From positions 2,666,001 to 2,730,000 of the forward strand of contig NZ_JACCAA010000001.1 in NCBI RefSeq assembly GCF_013408415.1: 64,000 nt of DNA, given 5' to 3'. Positions 44,658 to 53,213 of this stretch are shown piece by piece. How positions within the stretch are numbered: the first letter of the stretch is position 1; every line of letters begins with the position of its first letter. The translations under genes were made by a program, and so were the position numbers. The DNA is from Nocardioides daedukensis. GTDB taxonomy: Bacteria > Actinomycetota > Actinomycetes > Propionibacteriales > Nocardioidaceae. Below the pieces are notes generated by a model, which saw nothing but the letters and a program-made list of their open reading frames with translations, was not told the origin of the DNA and did no database searches.

Positions 44658-44669
44658 GCCGGTGTTGCG

Positions 44670-45956
44670 GTGAGGAACATGCTCTACAGCGGGCTGGCCC
44701 GGTCGATCGGGTTCATCCCGCAGGGGATCGCCATGCTGGCGATCAGCTATCTGGTGATCCACCACTACGGGGTCGAGACGTTCACCGGCTATGCAGTGAT
44801 CGCCTCGGTGATGCTGCTCATCCCGCTGAACAGCCTCGGCGTCGGCGCCTCGCTGACCCAGTCGATCGCGGCCAACGGAGTCGGTGACGAGCACGCGGTC
44901 CGCACCGGCCTGACCGCCTCGCGGGTGCTGACGGTCTCGATGCTGTTCCTGGCGATCGTCTCGACCGCGCTCGGTCTCGCCGGGGTCTGGCCCGAGCTGC
45001 TCGGCGACGCGGCCGGCGCCAACACGTTCACTGCGATCGCTCTGGTCATCTATGCGATGAGCTTCGTTCCCGGTCTCGGGCCGAGCGTGCTGCTGGGCGC
45101 GGACCGCAACCACGTCGCGATCCTGGGACAGTCGTTGCAGGCGCCGATCGCCCTAGCGCTGGTCGGCGTACTGATCCTGGGTGACTTCAGCCCCGACTGG
45201 GTGATCGTGGTGCCAGCGTTGGCGGCGTTCCTGGTCAACCTGGTCACGATGGGGCTCAGCGCCCGGCTCACCGGCTTCCCGTGGGCCCGGGTGATCGCGC
45301 GGATCCCGTCGCGCGCCAAGTTCCCGGGGGCGAGGATCCGCTCGCTGTCCGGGCCGATGCTGGTCACGTCGCTGTGCCTGCCGATCGCCTTCCTGTGCGA
45401 CCGGATCATCCTGAGCCACGTCTCGACCACCGCCGCGGTCGCCGACTACACCGTCGTCACGCAGATCTTCGCGCCGGTCACCGGGCTGATCGTGGCGGGT
45501 GCCCAACCGCTGTGGCCGATGTACACCCGGGCCCGCGCGCGTGGCGAGGCCGGCCCCAACCTCAAGGCAGTGCTGGCGATCTTCATGCTCGGCACTGTCC
45601 TGGTCTGCGCCGTGCTGGTCGCGGTCGCGGACCGGATCGGGACGATCATCGGCGGTGACGAGATCAACCTGGGCTACTTCCTGCCGTTCGTCACGGCGGT
45701 GGTGATGTGCATCCAGGCGGTCACCTATCCGCTGGCGATGAGCCTGATGGACCCTGCCGGCGCCCGCTTCGTCGCGATCTGCGCCGTGATCACCGTGCCG
45801 TGCAACATCACCTTGTCGATCCTGCTCTCCGAGCGGATGGGCGCACCCGGTCCGCTGGTCTCGCTGATCATCGTCAGCACCGTCGTCCAGGTCATCCCCG
45901 TGTCGATCTTCGCCCGCCGGCGCAGCCGTTCCGGCGAAGAGATCGCCCTGTCCTGA
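44670..45956 (+). CDS. Polysaccharide flippase (MATE/Wzx-like)
   Basis: This 428-residue protein has about twelve transmembrane segments and the MOP-superfamily pattern, including the N-terminal GIAMLAISYLVIHHYGVETF. It probably flips lipid-linked glycan repeat units across the membrane. It starts at GTG 44670 and is immediately followed by a glycosyltransferase. The Wzx versus MATE assignment rests on context. Confidence 0.8.
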   Translation: MRNMLYSGLARSIGFIPQGIAMLAISYLVIHHYGVETFTGYAVIASVMLLIPLNSLGVGASLTQSIAANGVGDEHAVRTGLTASRVLTVSMLFLAIVSTALGLAGVWPELLGDAAGANTFTAIALVIYAMSFVPGLGPSVLLGADRNHVAILGQSLQAPIALALVGVLILGDFSPDWVIVVPALAAFLVNLVTMGLSARLTGFPWARVIARIPSRAKFPGARIRSLSGPMLVTSLCLPIAFLCDRIILSHVSTTAAVADYTVVTQIFAPVTGLIVAGAQPLWPMYTRARARGEAGPNLKAVLAIFMLGTVLVCAVLVAVADRIGTIIGGDEINLGYFLPFVTAVVMCIQAVTYPLAMSLMDPAGARFVAICAVITVPCNITLSILLSERMGAPGPLVSLIIVSTVVQVIPVSIFARRRSRSGEEIALS

Positions 45957-47069
45957 ATGGTGTGGTTGTCTACCCCCGTGAGCGCAACGCTGATCGTCGA
46001 GCCCGAGCCGAGCGGGCACCGTTTCCAGGCCGTGGCCAACGTCGCGAGGGTCGCCCTCCGCGAGGGTGAGGCGATCCTGCTCACCTCCGAGCAGGGCGCC
46101 GCGGACGACGCCTTCCACGTCTTCCTCGACGGCGTCGACATCGACGTGGTGGTCGCCTTCGACGGCGTACACCCCGACACCCGGGACCTGGCCGAGCGGG
46201 TCGCGGCGGTGTGCCGAGAGCGCGACGTGGCGACCGTGATCGTGATGGATGCGGACCAGTCGTTGAAGAAGTGGTGGTACGTCGCCCGCCCGGCGTTCAA
46301 GGGCCTGGCCAGGAAGCCGCGAGTCATCTTCATGCTGACCCGCTATCCGGCGAAGCTGGGTCTCAAGGACTCGTTCGGCTGGAAGCTGCGGATCTCCAAG
46401 GGAGCGCTGGCAGTCCTGTCTCGGGCCAACGGGACGGTGCACCGGTTCGCCGGATTCGCGGGCCGCGACGACATGTCGGTGGGCTGGATCGTCAAGCGGG
46501 CAAGGGATCCAGCGATCTGTCTGGCCCACTCACGTGACCGCGCACAGCTGCGAGCGAAGCACGGCCTGGACGCCGACCTGGCGTTGGTCGGCATCTTCGG
46601 GGTGGTGGGGGAGCGGAAGAACGCCCCGATAATCCTGGCCGCGATGCAGCACGCCGGGATCGACGCCAAGCTGGTCCTCGCCGGCAAGGTCGCGCCCGAG
46701 GTGCAGGAGTGGCTCGACGGCCTCGCTGCGGCCGATCGCGAGCGGATCATCGTGCGGCACGGATTCCTGCCCGACGACGTCCTGGACGAGATGGTGGCGG
46801 CGGTGGACGTCGTACCGCTGGCCCTGACCAACAACGGACCCAGCGGCATCATGGGCAAGGCCCTGGCCGCGGAGGTGCCGGTGGTGACCGCCGGCTCCGA
46901 GGTGCGCGCCCGCGAGATCCGCGCCACCGGTGGCGGCCTGGCCTGCGAGCTCACCGTGGAGGCCCTCGGTCGAGCGATGCGTGAGGTCCTCGAGGACACC
47001 TCGCCGCGGGTCAGCTCGGTGCCGCCGGCGACCGCCGAGGCGTTCGCGGAGACCCTGCTGGGGCTCTGA
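45957..47069 (+). CDS. Glycosyltransferase (GT-B fold, family 4-like)
   Basis: The 370-residue protein has a divergent N-terminal half and a C-terminal GT-B nucleotide-sugar domain. Recognisable parts are LALVGIFGVVGERKNAPIIL near residue 210, KLVLAGKV near 240 and the donor site SGIMGKALAAEVPVVTAGSE near 288. The acceptor and sugar are unknown. ATG 45957 directly follows the flippase stop; GTG 45978 (SATLIVEPEPSGH) is an alternative start. Confidence 0.78.
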   Translation: MVWLSTPVSATLIVEPEPSGHRFQAVANVARVALREGEAILLTSEQGAADDAFHVFLDGVDIDVVVAFDGVHPDTRDLAERVAAVCRERDVATVIVMDADQSLKKWWYVARPAFKGLARKPRVIFMLTRYPAKLGLKDSFGWKLRISKGALAVLSRANGTVHRFAGFAGRDDMSVGWIVKRARDPAICLAHSRDRAQLRAKHGLDADLALVGIFGVVGERKNAPIILAAMQHAGIDAKLVLAGKVAPEVQEWLDGLAAADRERIIVRHGFLPDDVLDEMVAAVDVVPLALTNNGPSGIMGKALAAEVPVVTAGSEVRAREIRATGGGLACELTVEALGRAMREVLEDTSPRVSSVPPATAEAFAETLLGL

Positions 47070-47081
47070 GACGAACCCCGC

Positions 47082-47735
47082 TCAGCGGGTCGCCTCGACC
47101 GCCATCTGCGCGTCGCCGGACACCCCGCGCTGATCCATCCCGGCCAGGGCAGCGTGCGAGCTCTCGCCGAGAGGGCAGCGCACCACGTCGCGGAATCCGG
47201 CTGCCTCGAGCTCGGCCTTCAGCGTCTCGAAGTCATAGACATAGCCGGTGTGGTGGCCGAACTCGCCGATCGGGATCCGGACCAGGTCCAAGGGGTGCTC
47301 GACGGTCAGGCCCATCGAGGAGTAGTGCTTCCCGGCCGGGGTCTCAGCAGGCGCCACGCCCGCGAGGTAGAGCTCGATGTGGTGGCGGATGTCGGGGGTG
47401 ACCAGCCGGATCACGCCGCCGGGACGCAGGCAGCGCGCGGCCTCACGGAGCATCGCGCGGCCGGGCTCGAGCGGGATGTGCTCGATGACGTTGTCGGAGT
47501 AGACGAACTCCACCGAGTCGTCCTCGAGTGGCCAGGTCGCGGTCGCGTCGAGGTAGTTGCGAGTCACCGCGCTGACGTTGGTGACCACCCAACCGGGGCG
47601 CTTCGCGGTCCCGCCGATCTCCAGCTTCAGCGGGCGCGAGGCGTCGGCGAGCGTGCTGGTGATCCTCCGCTTGGCAACGGGGTGGTTGACCGTGGCGACG
47701 GCCGTGCGGACGATTGCGCGGAGGCGAGGGTTCAC
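47082..47735 (-). CDS. SAM-dependent methyltransferase
   Basis: The 217-residue protein has a degenerate glycine motif LKLEIGGTAKRPGWV near residue 36 and the class I hallmark WPLEDDSVEFVYSDNVIEHI near 65, then AARCLRPGGVIRLVTPD. This is the Methyltransf_11 pattern and fits a sugar or lipid methylase. I start at GTG 47735; the longer open frame overlaps the divergent FkbM gene. It faces the glycosyltransferase with 12 bases between stops. Confidence 0.78.
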   Translation of the reverse strand: MNPRLRAIVRTAVATVNHPVAKRRITSTLADASRPLKLEIGGTAKRPGWVVTNVSAVTRNYLDATATWPLEDDSVEFVYSDNVIEHIPLEPGRAMLREAARCLRPGGVIRLVTPDIRHHIELYLAGVAPAETPAGKHYSSMGLTVEHPLDLVRIPIGEFGHHTGYVYDFETLKAELEAAGFRDVVRCPLGESSHAALAGMDQRGVSGDAQMAVEATR

Positions 47736-47802
47736 GAGCGGCAGGCTAGTGCAGTGGGACCGCGCCGACCAGATGTTGGGCAAACCGGGCACTCCTCGCC
47801 CT

Positions 47803-48522
47803 ATGCTCATGCCCGTGCCAGTCATCCAGCGATCCATCGTGAAGGTCGCCGAACAGCTCGCCAAGCGTGGTTTCGAGGTACGCCGTCACCCGGCCGCCCG
47901 GCGCCAGAAGCTGTTCGCGCGCCACGGCGTCGACCTCGTGATCGACGTCGGCGCTGCCGATGGCGGCTATGGCCGGGACCTGCGGACCTTCGGCTATGCC
48001 GGCCGGATCGAGTCCTTCGAGCCCCTCGCCGCGGCGTACTCGCGGCTGGAGAAGAACCTCGATGCCAACTGGCACGCCCACCATCACGCGCTGGGCGCCG
48101 AGGAGGGCGAAGCGGTCATCAACGTGGCCTCCAACTCCAACTCCAGCTCGCTGCTGCCGATGCTCGACGCGCACCGCGAGGCCGCGCCGCAGGTGGACTA
48201 CGTCGGGCAGGAGACGATCATCCTCAAGCGTCTCGACGACCTCGACGTCCTCGGTGCCGCGCGCGCACCGTTCCTCAAGATCGACACCCAGGGTTTCGAG
48301 AAGTCGGTGATCGAGGGCGGTGCCGAGACCATCGCGCGCTGCGTCGGGGTGCAGCTCGAGATCTCGTTCGTGCCGCTCTACGACGGTGGGATGCTGGCCG
48401 ACGAGGCGATCTCGTGGGGCTATGCGAACGGCTTCCGGATCGCGGTGATCGAGCAGGGCTATGCCGCGCCGACTGGCGAGGTGCTCCAGATGGATGCGGT
48501 CTTCATGCGGGAGGGATCCTGA
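47803..48522 (+). CDS. FkbM-family methyltransferase
   Basis: This 239-residue enzyme matches the FkbM family of O-methyltransferases. Motif I is VIDVGAADGGYGRDLRTFGY near residue 47, and the family segment FLKIDTQGFEKSVIEGG near 157 is very characteristic. FkbM enzymes in glycan clusters methylate sugar hydroxyls. Three closely spaced starts are possible (ATG 47803, ATG 47809, GTG 47815). The next gene begins one base after its stop. Confidence 0.88.
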   Translation: MLMPVPVIQRSIVKVAEQLAKRGFEVRRHPAARRQKLFARHGVDLVIDVGAADGGYGRDLRTFGYAGRIESFEPLAAAYSRLEKNLDANWHAHHHALGAEEGEAVINVASNSNSSSLLPMLDAHREAAPQVDYVGQETIILKRLDDLDVLGAARAPFLKIDTQGFEKSVIEGGAETIARCVGVQLEISFVPLYDGGMLADEAISWGYANGFRIAVIEQGYAAPTGEVLQMDAVFMREGS

Positions 48523-48523
48523 G

Positions 48524-49117
48524 ATGTCCACGCTGACCTCCTCCGACGGCCTCGGCTTCAGCCAGCTGGTCTTCTCCGACCTCGAGCGCTATCGCCCGGG
48601 GCTGCCCACCAGCTGGCCGCGCGTGCTGATCCAGTGCATCGGCCACCCCGGGATGGTCGCCTCGATCATCCTGCGGGCACAGCAGATGGCCCGCCGGGCC
48701 GGCCGCAACCGGCTCGAGTTCGTGCTCCGCTCGGTGGGGATGTATCTGCTCAGCGCCGACTTCGTGCCCGGCATGGACGTCGGGCCGGGCCTGTTGATGC
48801 CGCACCCGAACGGGATCGTGATCGGCAACGGCCTGCGGGTGGGCGCCAACGTGACCTTCGGTGGCGGGATCACCGCCGGGGTGAAGCAGCCCGATGCTCC
48901 GCCCGATGGTGGTTTCCCGGAGATCTGTGACGGCGCGATCATCCTCGCGAACGCGGTGCTCGCCGGGCCGGTCAGGATCGGCAACTACGCCCAGGTCGGG
49001 GCGAACACGGTGGTGCTGTCCGATGTCGCCGACAACGCGGTGGTCTTCGGGGTGCCGGCCAAGAAGGTGGCGACCCGCAAGTCGATCCTGCCGGGTTCCT
49101 ACGAAGAGCTCAGCTGA
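48524..49117 (+). CDS. Hexapeptide-repeat acyltransferase (serine-acetyltransferase-like)
   Basis: The 197-residue protein has the left-handed beta-helix repeats of trimeric acyltransferases: GPGLLMPHPNGIVIGNGLRV near residue 86, then ANAVLAGPVRIGNYAQVGAN and VFGVPAKKV near 175. It should transfer acetyl from acetyl-CoA. The context points to decoration of a sugar rather than cysteine synthesis. GGGAGG lies upstream of ATG 48524, which follows the FkbM gene directly. Confidence 0.85.
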   Translation: MSTLTSSDGLGFSQLVFSDLERYRPGLPTSWPRVLIQCIGHPGMVASIILRAQQMARRAGRNRLEFVLRSVGMYLLSADFVPGMDVGPGLLMPHPNGIVIGNGLRVGANVTFGGGITAGVKQPDAPPDGGFPEICDGAIILANAVLAGPVRIGNYAQVGANTVVLSDVADNAVVFGVPAKKVATRKSILPGSYEELS

Positions 49118-49123
49118 TCGGGT

Positions 49124-49801
49124 TCAGCAGAACTCGCAGGGCTCGCGTGACTCCAGCGCGGGGTCGTGGCGCGCGACGAACTCGGCGACCTGGTCGGAGT
49201 GGATCATCGTCTTGTGCTGGGCGACCTTGTCGGTCGACCAGTCCCACCACTTGATCCGCAGCAGGGCCTCGCGGGTGGGCTCGTCGAAGCGATACTTGAT
49301 GTGCTTGGCGGGGTTCCCGCCGACGATCGAATAGGGCTCGACGTCCTTGACGACCACGGCGCGGGTGGCGATGATCGCGCCGTCACCGACGGTGATCCCC
49401 GAGGTGATCACGGCCTCGTAGGCCACGAACACGTCGTTGCCGAAGACCACCGGACCGTTGCTGTGGATGGCGCCCGGGGTGTCCACCCACTCGCCGTTCT
49501 CGACATGGCCGTGCACGGTGGAGACCCAGTCCGCGTGGTGCACGCCGCCCGGGATCACCACGGCGGAGTAGTGGATCCCGGTGTACTTGCCGACCTTGAT
49601 CCGCTCACCGTCGTTCTTGACCGACTGCAGCACGCGCATCGAGGGGTAGGACGGATATTCCCAGTCCATCCGGATGCCCTCGGGTGAGTCGAAGTAGGTC
49701 ACCTGGTGCCCGTGCGCCCAGAGCCGCACCTTCGCCCGGAGCTTCTCGCGCAAGCGCTCCTTGAGGGTTCGGGGCTGGGGAAAGATCATGTCGGCCTTCA
49801 C
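49124..49801 (-). CDS. Hexapeptide-repeat acetyltransferase (CatB/xenobiotic-type)
   Basis: This 225-residue protein resembles the xenobiotic acetyltransferase branch. Hexapeptide repeats run through IKVGKYTGIHYSAVVIPGG near residue 67, NDVFVAYEAVITSGITVGD near 120 and IVGGNPAKHIKYRFDEPTRE near 160. It may acetylate a second position on the glycan. I take GTG 49801, with AGGG eight bases upstream; ATG 49789 and longer forms remain possible. It is divergent from the carrier-protein operon across a 164-base promoter region. Confidence 0.82.
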   Translation of the reverse strand: MKADMIFPQPRTLKERLREKLRAKVRLWAHGHQVTYFDSPEGIRMDWEYPSYPSMRVLQSVKNDGERIKVGKYTGIHYSAVVIPGGVHHADWVSTVHGHVENGEWVDTPGAIHSNGPVVFGNDVFVAYEAVITSGITVGDGAIIATRAVVVKDVEPYSIVGGNPAKHIKYRFDEPTREALLRIKWWDWSTDKVAQHKTMIHSDQVAEFVARHDPALESREPCEFC

Positions 49802-49965
49802 GCCGATGACCCTAGTGGGCCGCGCGCCGAACGGTCGAGGCTTCGCCAAGACGTCGTACGACGTAACTCTGCGCCTCATATTTCGTTGCCCCAGCGAGCC
49901 GGTCGCCGTGTGTGGTGCCATGGTCTCGCCCCGATCCCACGTGTGTCCCCCAAGGAGCAATCCCG

Positions 49966-50223
49966 ATGGCAATCGCCGCCGCCGATGTCGAGAAGGTCGT
50001 CCGCGAGTTCGTCGCTCGCGTGAAGGACGACGCGCCCGAGTTCGGGAACGACACCCCGCTCTATGCAGACGGCGTGGGCCTGGACTCGCTGGAGACCGCC
50101 GAGCTCTCCGCCGTCCTGGAGGACGAGTTCGACACCGACCCGTTCGCCGGCGACGAGCTGCCCCAGACCCTGGGCGAGATCCTCGCGTTCTATGCCGGGG
50201 TTCCCTCCGGCGCCCGGGCCTGA
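49966..50223 (+). CDS. Acyl carrier protein
   Basis: The 85-residue acidic protein has the phosphopantetheine site GVGLDSLETAELS near residue 36 and the four-helix ACP pattern. A strong AAGGAG ribosome site precedes ATG 49966. It is followed by an AMP-ligase, an SDR reductase and an SGNH-type protein in the same operon, so it should carry an acyl group destined for the glycan. Confidence 0.93.
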   Translation: MAIAAADVEKVVREFVARVKDDAPEFGNDTPLYADGVGLDSLETAELSAVLEDEFDTDPFAGDELPQTLGEILAFYAGVPSGARA

Positions 50224-50229
50224 TCCGGC

Positions 50230-51597
50230 TTGATCGAACTGGTCCGGCAGGTCGCCGAGACCGACCCCACCCGGGTTGCGGTGCTCACCCACGAGACCTC
50301 GATGACGTACGCCGAGCTGTTGGCGTCGGCGGAGCAGGTTGCGGCCGGCCTTGAGCCCCGATCGCGCCTGGCGGTCGTCGATGCCGAGGCGACCACGCTG
50401 TTGCCGCTGCTGCTCGGGGCGTGCGAGGTGCGGGTGGAGCTGTGCCAGTACCCGCCGGAGGCCTCACCGGGCGAGGTGGCCGAGCTGGCTGAGCGGTTCG
50501 ACCACCCCACCGTCCTCACCCCCACCTCGACCCGGCAGTTGTTGACCGACTCGGCAGGTGCCGGGGCGTCAACAACTGACGGTTCGGCGGGGGTTGGGGC
50601 GTCAACAAGTGCCGGGTCGGCGGGGCGGCCGCACCTGGTTCTCACCACCGGCACCAGCGGAGCACCCAAGGGTGTGCGACACGACTGGGACCGGCTGGTT
50701 CGTAGCGTGCGCCGGGTGAGCGAGGCCGAGGACGCGCCGGGCCAGCGCTGGTTGCTCGCCTACGGGCTTCACCAGTTCGCCGGCCTGCAGATCTTGCTCC
50801 ACGTCTTCGCCGCCGGGGCCACCCTGGTGGCCCCCGCTCCACGCCGACCGCAGGAAGGATTGCGGGCGATGCGCGAGCTGGGCGTCACCCACGTCAGCGC
50901 CACCCCGACCTGGTGGCGCTTCCTGCTCGCCGAGATGCGCGCCGACAAGGGTCCCATCCCCGAGCTCGAGCAGATCACCCTCGGCGGAGAGGCGATCCCC
51001 GCACCGTTGCTCGCCCAGCTCACCAAGGCCTTCCCGAGCGCAACCATCTCCCAGGTCTATGCCGCCTCCGAGTTCGGCTCCACCGGTTCGCAACGCGACG
51101 GCCGCGCGGGTCTGGCCGCCAGCGTGCTCGAGCGCGACGAGACAGCCGACGTACAGATGAAGGTCGTCGACGGAGAGCTCTGGGTGCGCTCGCGGATCGG
51201 AATGCTGGGCTATCACGGCGACGAGCCGATCGACCCCGACGCGTGGCGCGCGACCGGTGACCTGGTGGAGATCGAGGGCGACCGGATCGTGTTCCGGGGC
51301 AGGTCCAGCGAGATCATCAACGTCGGCGGCGTGAAGGTGCACCCGCTGCCGATCGAGGAGCGCGTGGGCGCTGTCGACGGGGTCGACGTGGCCCGGGTCT
51401 TCGGACGAGCCAACGCGATGACCGGCGCGATCGTCGCCGTCGAGGTGGTCGCTGCTCCCGGGGCCGACACCGCCCAACTCAAGGACGCGATCCGCGAATC
51501 CTGCAAGGATCTTCCCGCGGCCGCACGCCCACGCAGCATCAAGTTCGTCGACGCCATCAGCACTGCTGGCAACAAGATCATCAGGAGAGCACCATGA
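50230..51597 (+). CDS. AMP-dependent acyl-ACP/acyl-CoA ligase with repeat-derived linker
   Basis: The 455-residue adenylating enzyme has the P-loop LVLTTGTSGAPKG near residue 136, YAASEFGST near 277 and the hinge TGDLVEIEGD near 340. It begins at TTG 50230, six bases after the ACP gene. Just before the P-loop lies a low-complexity Gly/Ala/Ser segment (about residues 110-133) encoded by copies of the 22-bp intergenic repeat at a frame-preserving 33-base spacing. It probably loads the ACP. Its stop overlaps the next start by four bases. Confidence 0.87.
   Translation: MIELVRQVAETDPTRVAVLTHETSMTYAELLASAEQVAAGLEPRSRLAVVDAEATTLLPLLLGACEVRVELCQYPPEASPGEVAELAERFDHPTVLTPTSTRQLLTDSAGAGASTTDGSAGVGASTSAGSAGRPHLVLTTGTSGAPKGVRHDWDRLVRSVRRVSEAEDAPGQRWLLAYGLHQFAGLQILLHVFAAGATLVAPAPRRPQEGLRAMRELGVTHVSATPTWWRFLLAEMRADKGPIPELEQITLGGEAIPAPLLAQLTKAFPSATISQVYAASEFGSTGSQRDGRAGLAASVLERDETADVQMKVVDGELWVRSRIGMLGYHGDEPIDPDAWRATGDLVEIEGDRIVFRGRSSEIINVGGVKVHPLPIEERVGAVDGVDVARVFGRANAMTGAIVAVEVVAAPGADTAQLKDAIRESCKDLPAAARPRSIKFVDAISTAGNKIIRRAP
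50531..50624. repeat. 22-bp repeat relatives inside a coding sequence
   Basis: A reverse unit (CCCGGCAGTTGTTGAC at 50531) and two forward units (GTCAACAACTGACGGTTCGG at 50569 and GTCAACAAGTGCCGGGTCGG at 50602) match the units of the 22.6-kb array closely. The forward units are 33 bases apart, keeping the reading frame. Confidence 0.75.
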
Positions 51598-52361
51598 GCC
51601 AGCCCGGCACCGAGCGCCCCCAGAGCGAGCAAGCAGAACCGCGCGTCGTCCTGGTCACCGGCGGCAGCCGCGGACTCGGCGCGGGCATCGTCCAGTCCTA
51701 CCTCGACTCCGGCGACCGCGTCGCGACCTGCGCCCGCTCGGAGACCCCCGAGGTCAAGGCCTGGCTGGCCGAGCACCCCGACCGCTTCTTCTTCCAGGCC
51801 GCCAACCTGGCCGTGCGCGAGGAGGCCGACGCCTTCGTCAAGGCGGCCGGCAAGCGCTGGGGACAGATCGACGTACTGATCAACAACGCCGGCGTCGCCC
51901 GTGACGGCATCCTGGGCACCTTCTCCGATGACGACATCGACACCGTCGTCGACCTCAACCTCAAGGGCACGCTCTATGTCACCCGCGCCGCGAGCCGCAA
52001 GATGCTGGCCCGCCGCAGCGGCAAGATCGTGAACATCTCCTCGGTCGTCGGCCAGTCCGGCTACCGCGGGCTGAGCGTCTACAGCGCCTCCAAGGCAGCG
52101 CTCGACGGGATGACCCGCGCCCTCTCGCGCGAGCTGGGCTCGCGAGGGATCACCGTCAACGCGATCGCCTCGGGTTATCTGCGCACCGAGATGAGCCACG
52201 GCCTCGACGAGGAACAGCTCGAGCAGATCGTGCGGCGTACTCCCTCGGGTCGTCTCGGCGATCCCGACGACATCGCTCGCGCCTGCCAGTTCCTCACCGA
52301 CCCGCGCAACACCTACATCACCGGGACGGTGCTGGTCGTCGACGGAGGCCTGACCGGATGA
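51594..52361 (+). CDS. FabG-like SDR ketoreductase
   Basis: This 255-residue short-chain dehydrogenase has the NAD(P) motif VLVTGGSRGLGAGI near residue 19, NNAGVARDG near 97, the catalytic serine in VNISSVVG near 146 and YSASKAALDG near 162. It resembles 3-oxoacyl-ACP reductases. In this operon it may reduce a 3-ketoacyl group on the neighbouring ACP to a hydroxyacyl group. Both ends overlap their neighbours by four bases. Confidence 0.9.
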   Translation: MSQPGTERPQSEQAEPRVVLVTGGSRGLGAGIVQSYLDSGDRVATCARSETPEVKAWLAEHPDRFFFQAANLAVREEADAFVKAAGKRWGQIDVLINNAGVARDGILGTFSDDDIDTVVDLNLKGTLYVTRAASRKMLARRSGKIVNISSVVGQSGYRGLSVYSASKAALDGMTRALSRELGSRGITVNAIASGYLRTEMSHGLDEEQLEQIVRRTPSGRLGDPDDIARACQFLTDPRNTYITGTVLVVDGGLTG

Positions 52362-53164
52362 GCGAGCTCCCCCTGCGCGTGCTGGTCAAGGGAGCCTCGA
52401 CGGTGAACTGGACCTCCTGGATGGGCGGCCCGCGCACCGACTTCACCTTCCCGCGCGCGCTCGAGGAGCGGCTCCTCCAGGATGGTCGGCCCTGCGAGGT
52501 CCGCACGATCACGATGACCTCGGAGAAGACTTCGACGATCCTGGGCACCTGGCAGCGTGAAATCCTCGGCTACTCGCCCGACGTGATCGTGCTGGTCTAT
52601 GGCCACTACGAGACGATCCACCTGGTCCTGCCGCACTGGCTCGAGCGGCACGCGAACTCGCTGAAGGCCCGGCCACGCTGGTGGTCGGGGCTCTATCGCC
52701 GCCGGATCCTGCGCCCGCTGTGGATGCTGTTCGCCCACCTCCAGGCGACCCTGGACAAGGTCGTGCCGCCGACGATCCGGCACCGCGAGCGCGCCGTGGT
52801 CGCTGACCTCGAGCGCTACATCGAGCACGTGCAGAAGGTCGGTTCGCCGATGGTCCTGCTCTTCGAGTTGCTGGGCCCGACCAAGCGCTATCAGTCCTGG
52901 TTCCCCGGGATGAGCGAGCGGATCGCCTTGATGAACGAGGCCATCGAATCGCTGGTACGACGCCTCGACCTGCCGCACGTGCGTCACTTCAAGGTGACGC
53001 CGATCGCCGACCGCGTGTGTGGTGACCCGGAGCAGGCCACGCCCGACGGATTTCACTACAGCCCTGATTTGCATCGGGCGATCGGTGAGAGCCTGGCCGC
53101 CGAGATCGAGGAGTGGGCCGACACCCAGCCGCACCTCGGTTCGGTCCGCCGTGACGCCAGATGA
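52358..53164 (+). CDS. SGNH/GDSL-like hydrolase or acyltransferase
   Basis: The 268-residue protein has features of the SGNH fold: a block I-like KGASTVNW near residue 11 with a candidate serine, VLVYGHYE near 77 and the block V-like DGFHYSPD near 233 holding the Asp-His pair. No signal peptide is evident. SGNH proteins in glycan clusters act as esterases or O-acyltransferases, which fits the ACP operon of which it is the last member. The family call is moderately supported. Confidence 0.6.
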   Translation: MSELPLRVLVKGASTVNWTSWMGGPRTDFTFPRALEERLLQDGRPCEVRTITMTSEKTSTILGTWQREILGYSPDVIVLVYGHYETIHLVLPHWLERHANSLKARPRWWSGLYRRRILRPLWMLFAHLQATLDKVVPPTIRHRERAVVADLERYIEHVQKVGSPMVLLFELLGPTKRYQSWFPGMSERIALMNEAIESLVRRLDLPHVRHFKVTPIADRVCGDPEQATPDGFHYSPDLHRAIGESLAAEIEEWADTQPHLGSVRRDAR

Positions 53165-53213
53165 CAGACATCGTTAGGGCTGCGACGCCCCCGAGCACGA
53201 CGAGGACATCTTG

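Noticed and set aside
43653-45113. Minus-strand extension of the thioredoxin gene to 647 residues
   Set aside because: The part upstream of 43652 is antisense to the acyltransferase and flippase genes; the conserved thioredoxin starts with its membrane anchor at 43652.
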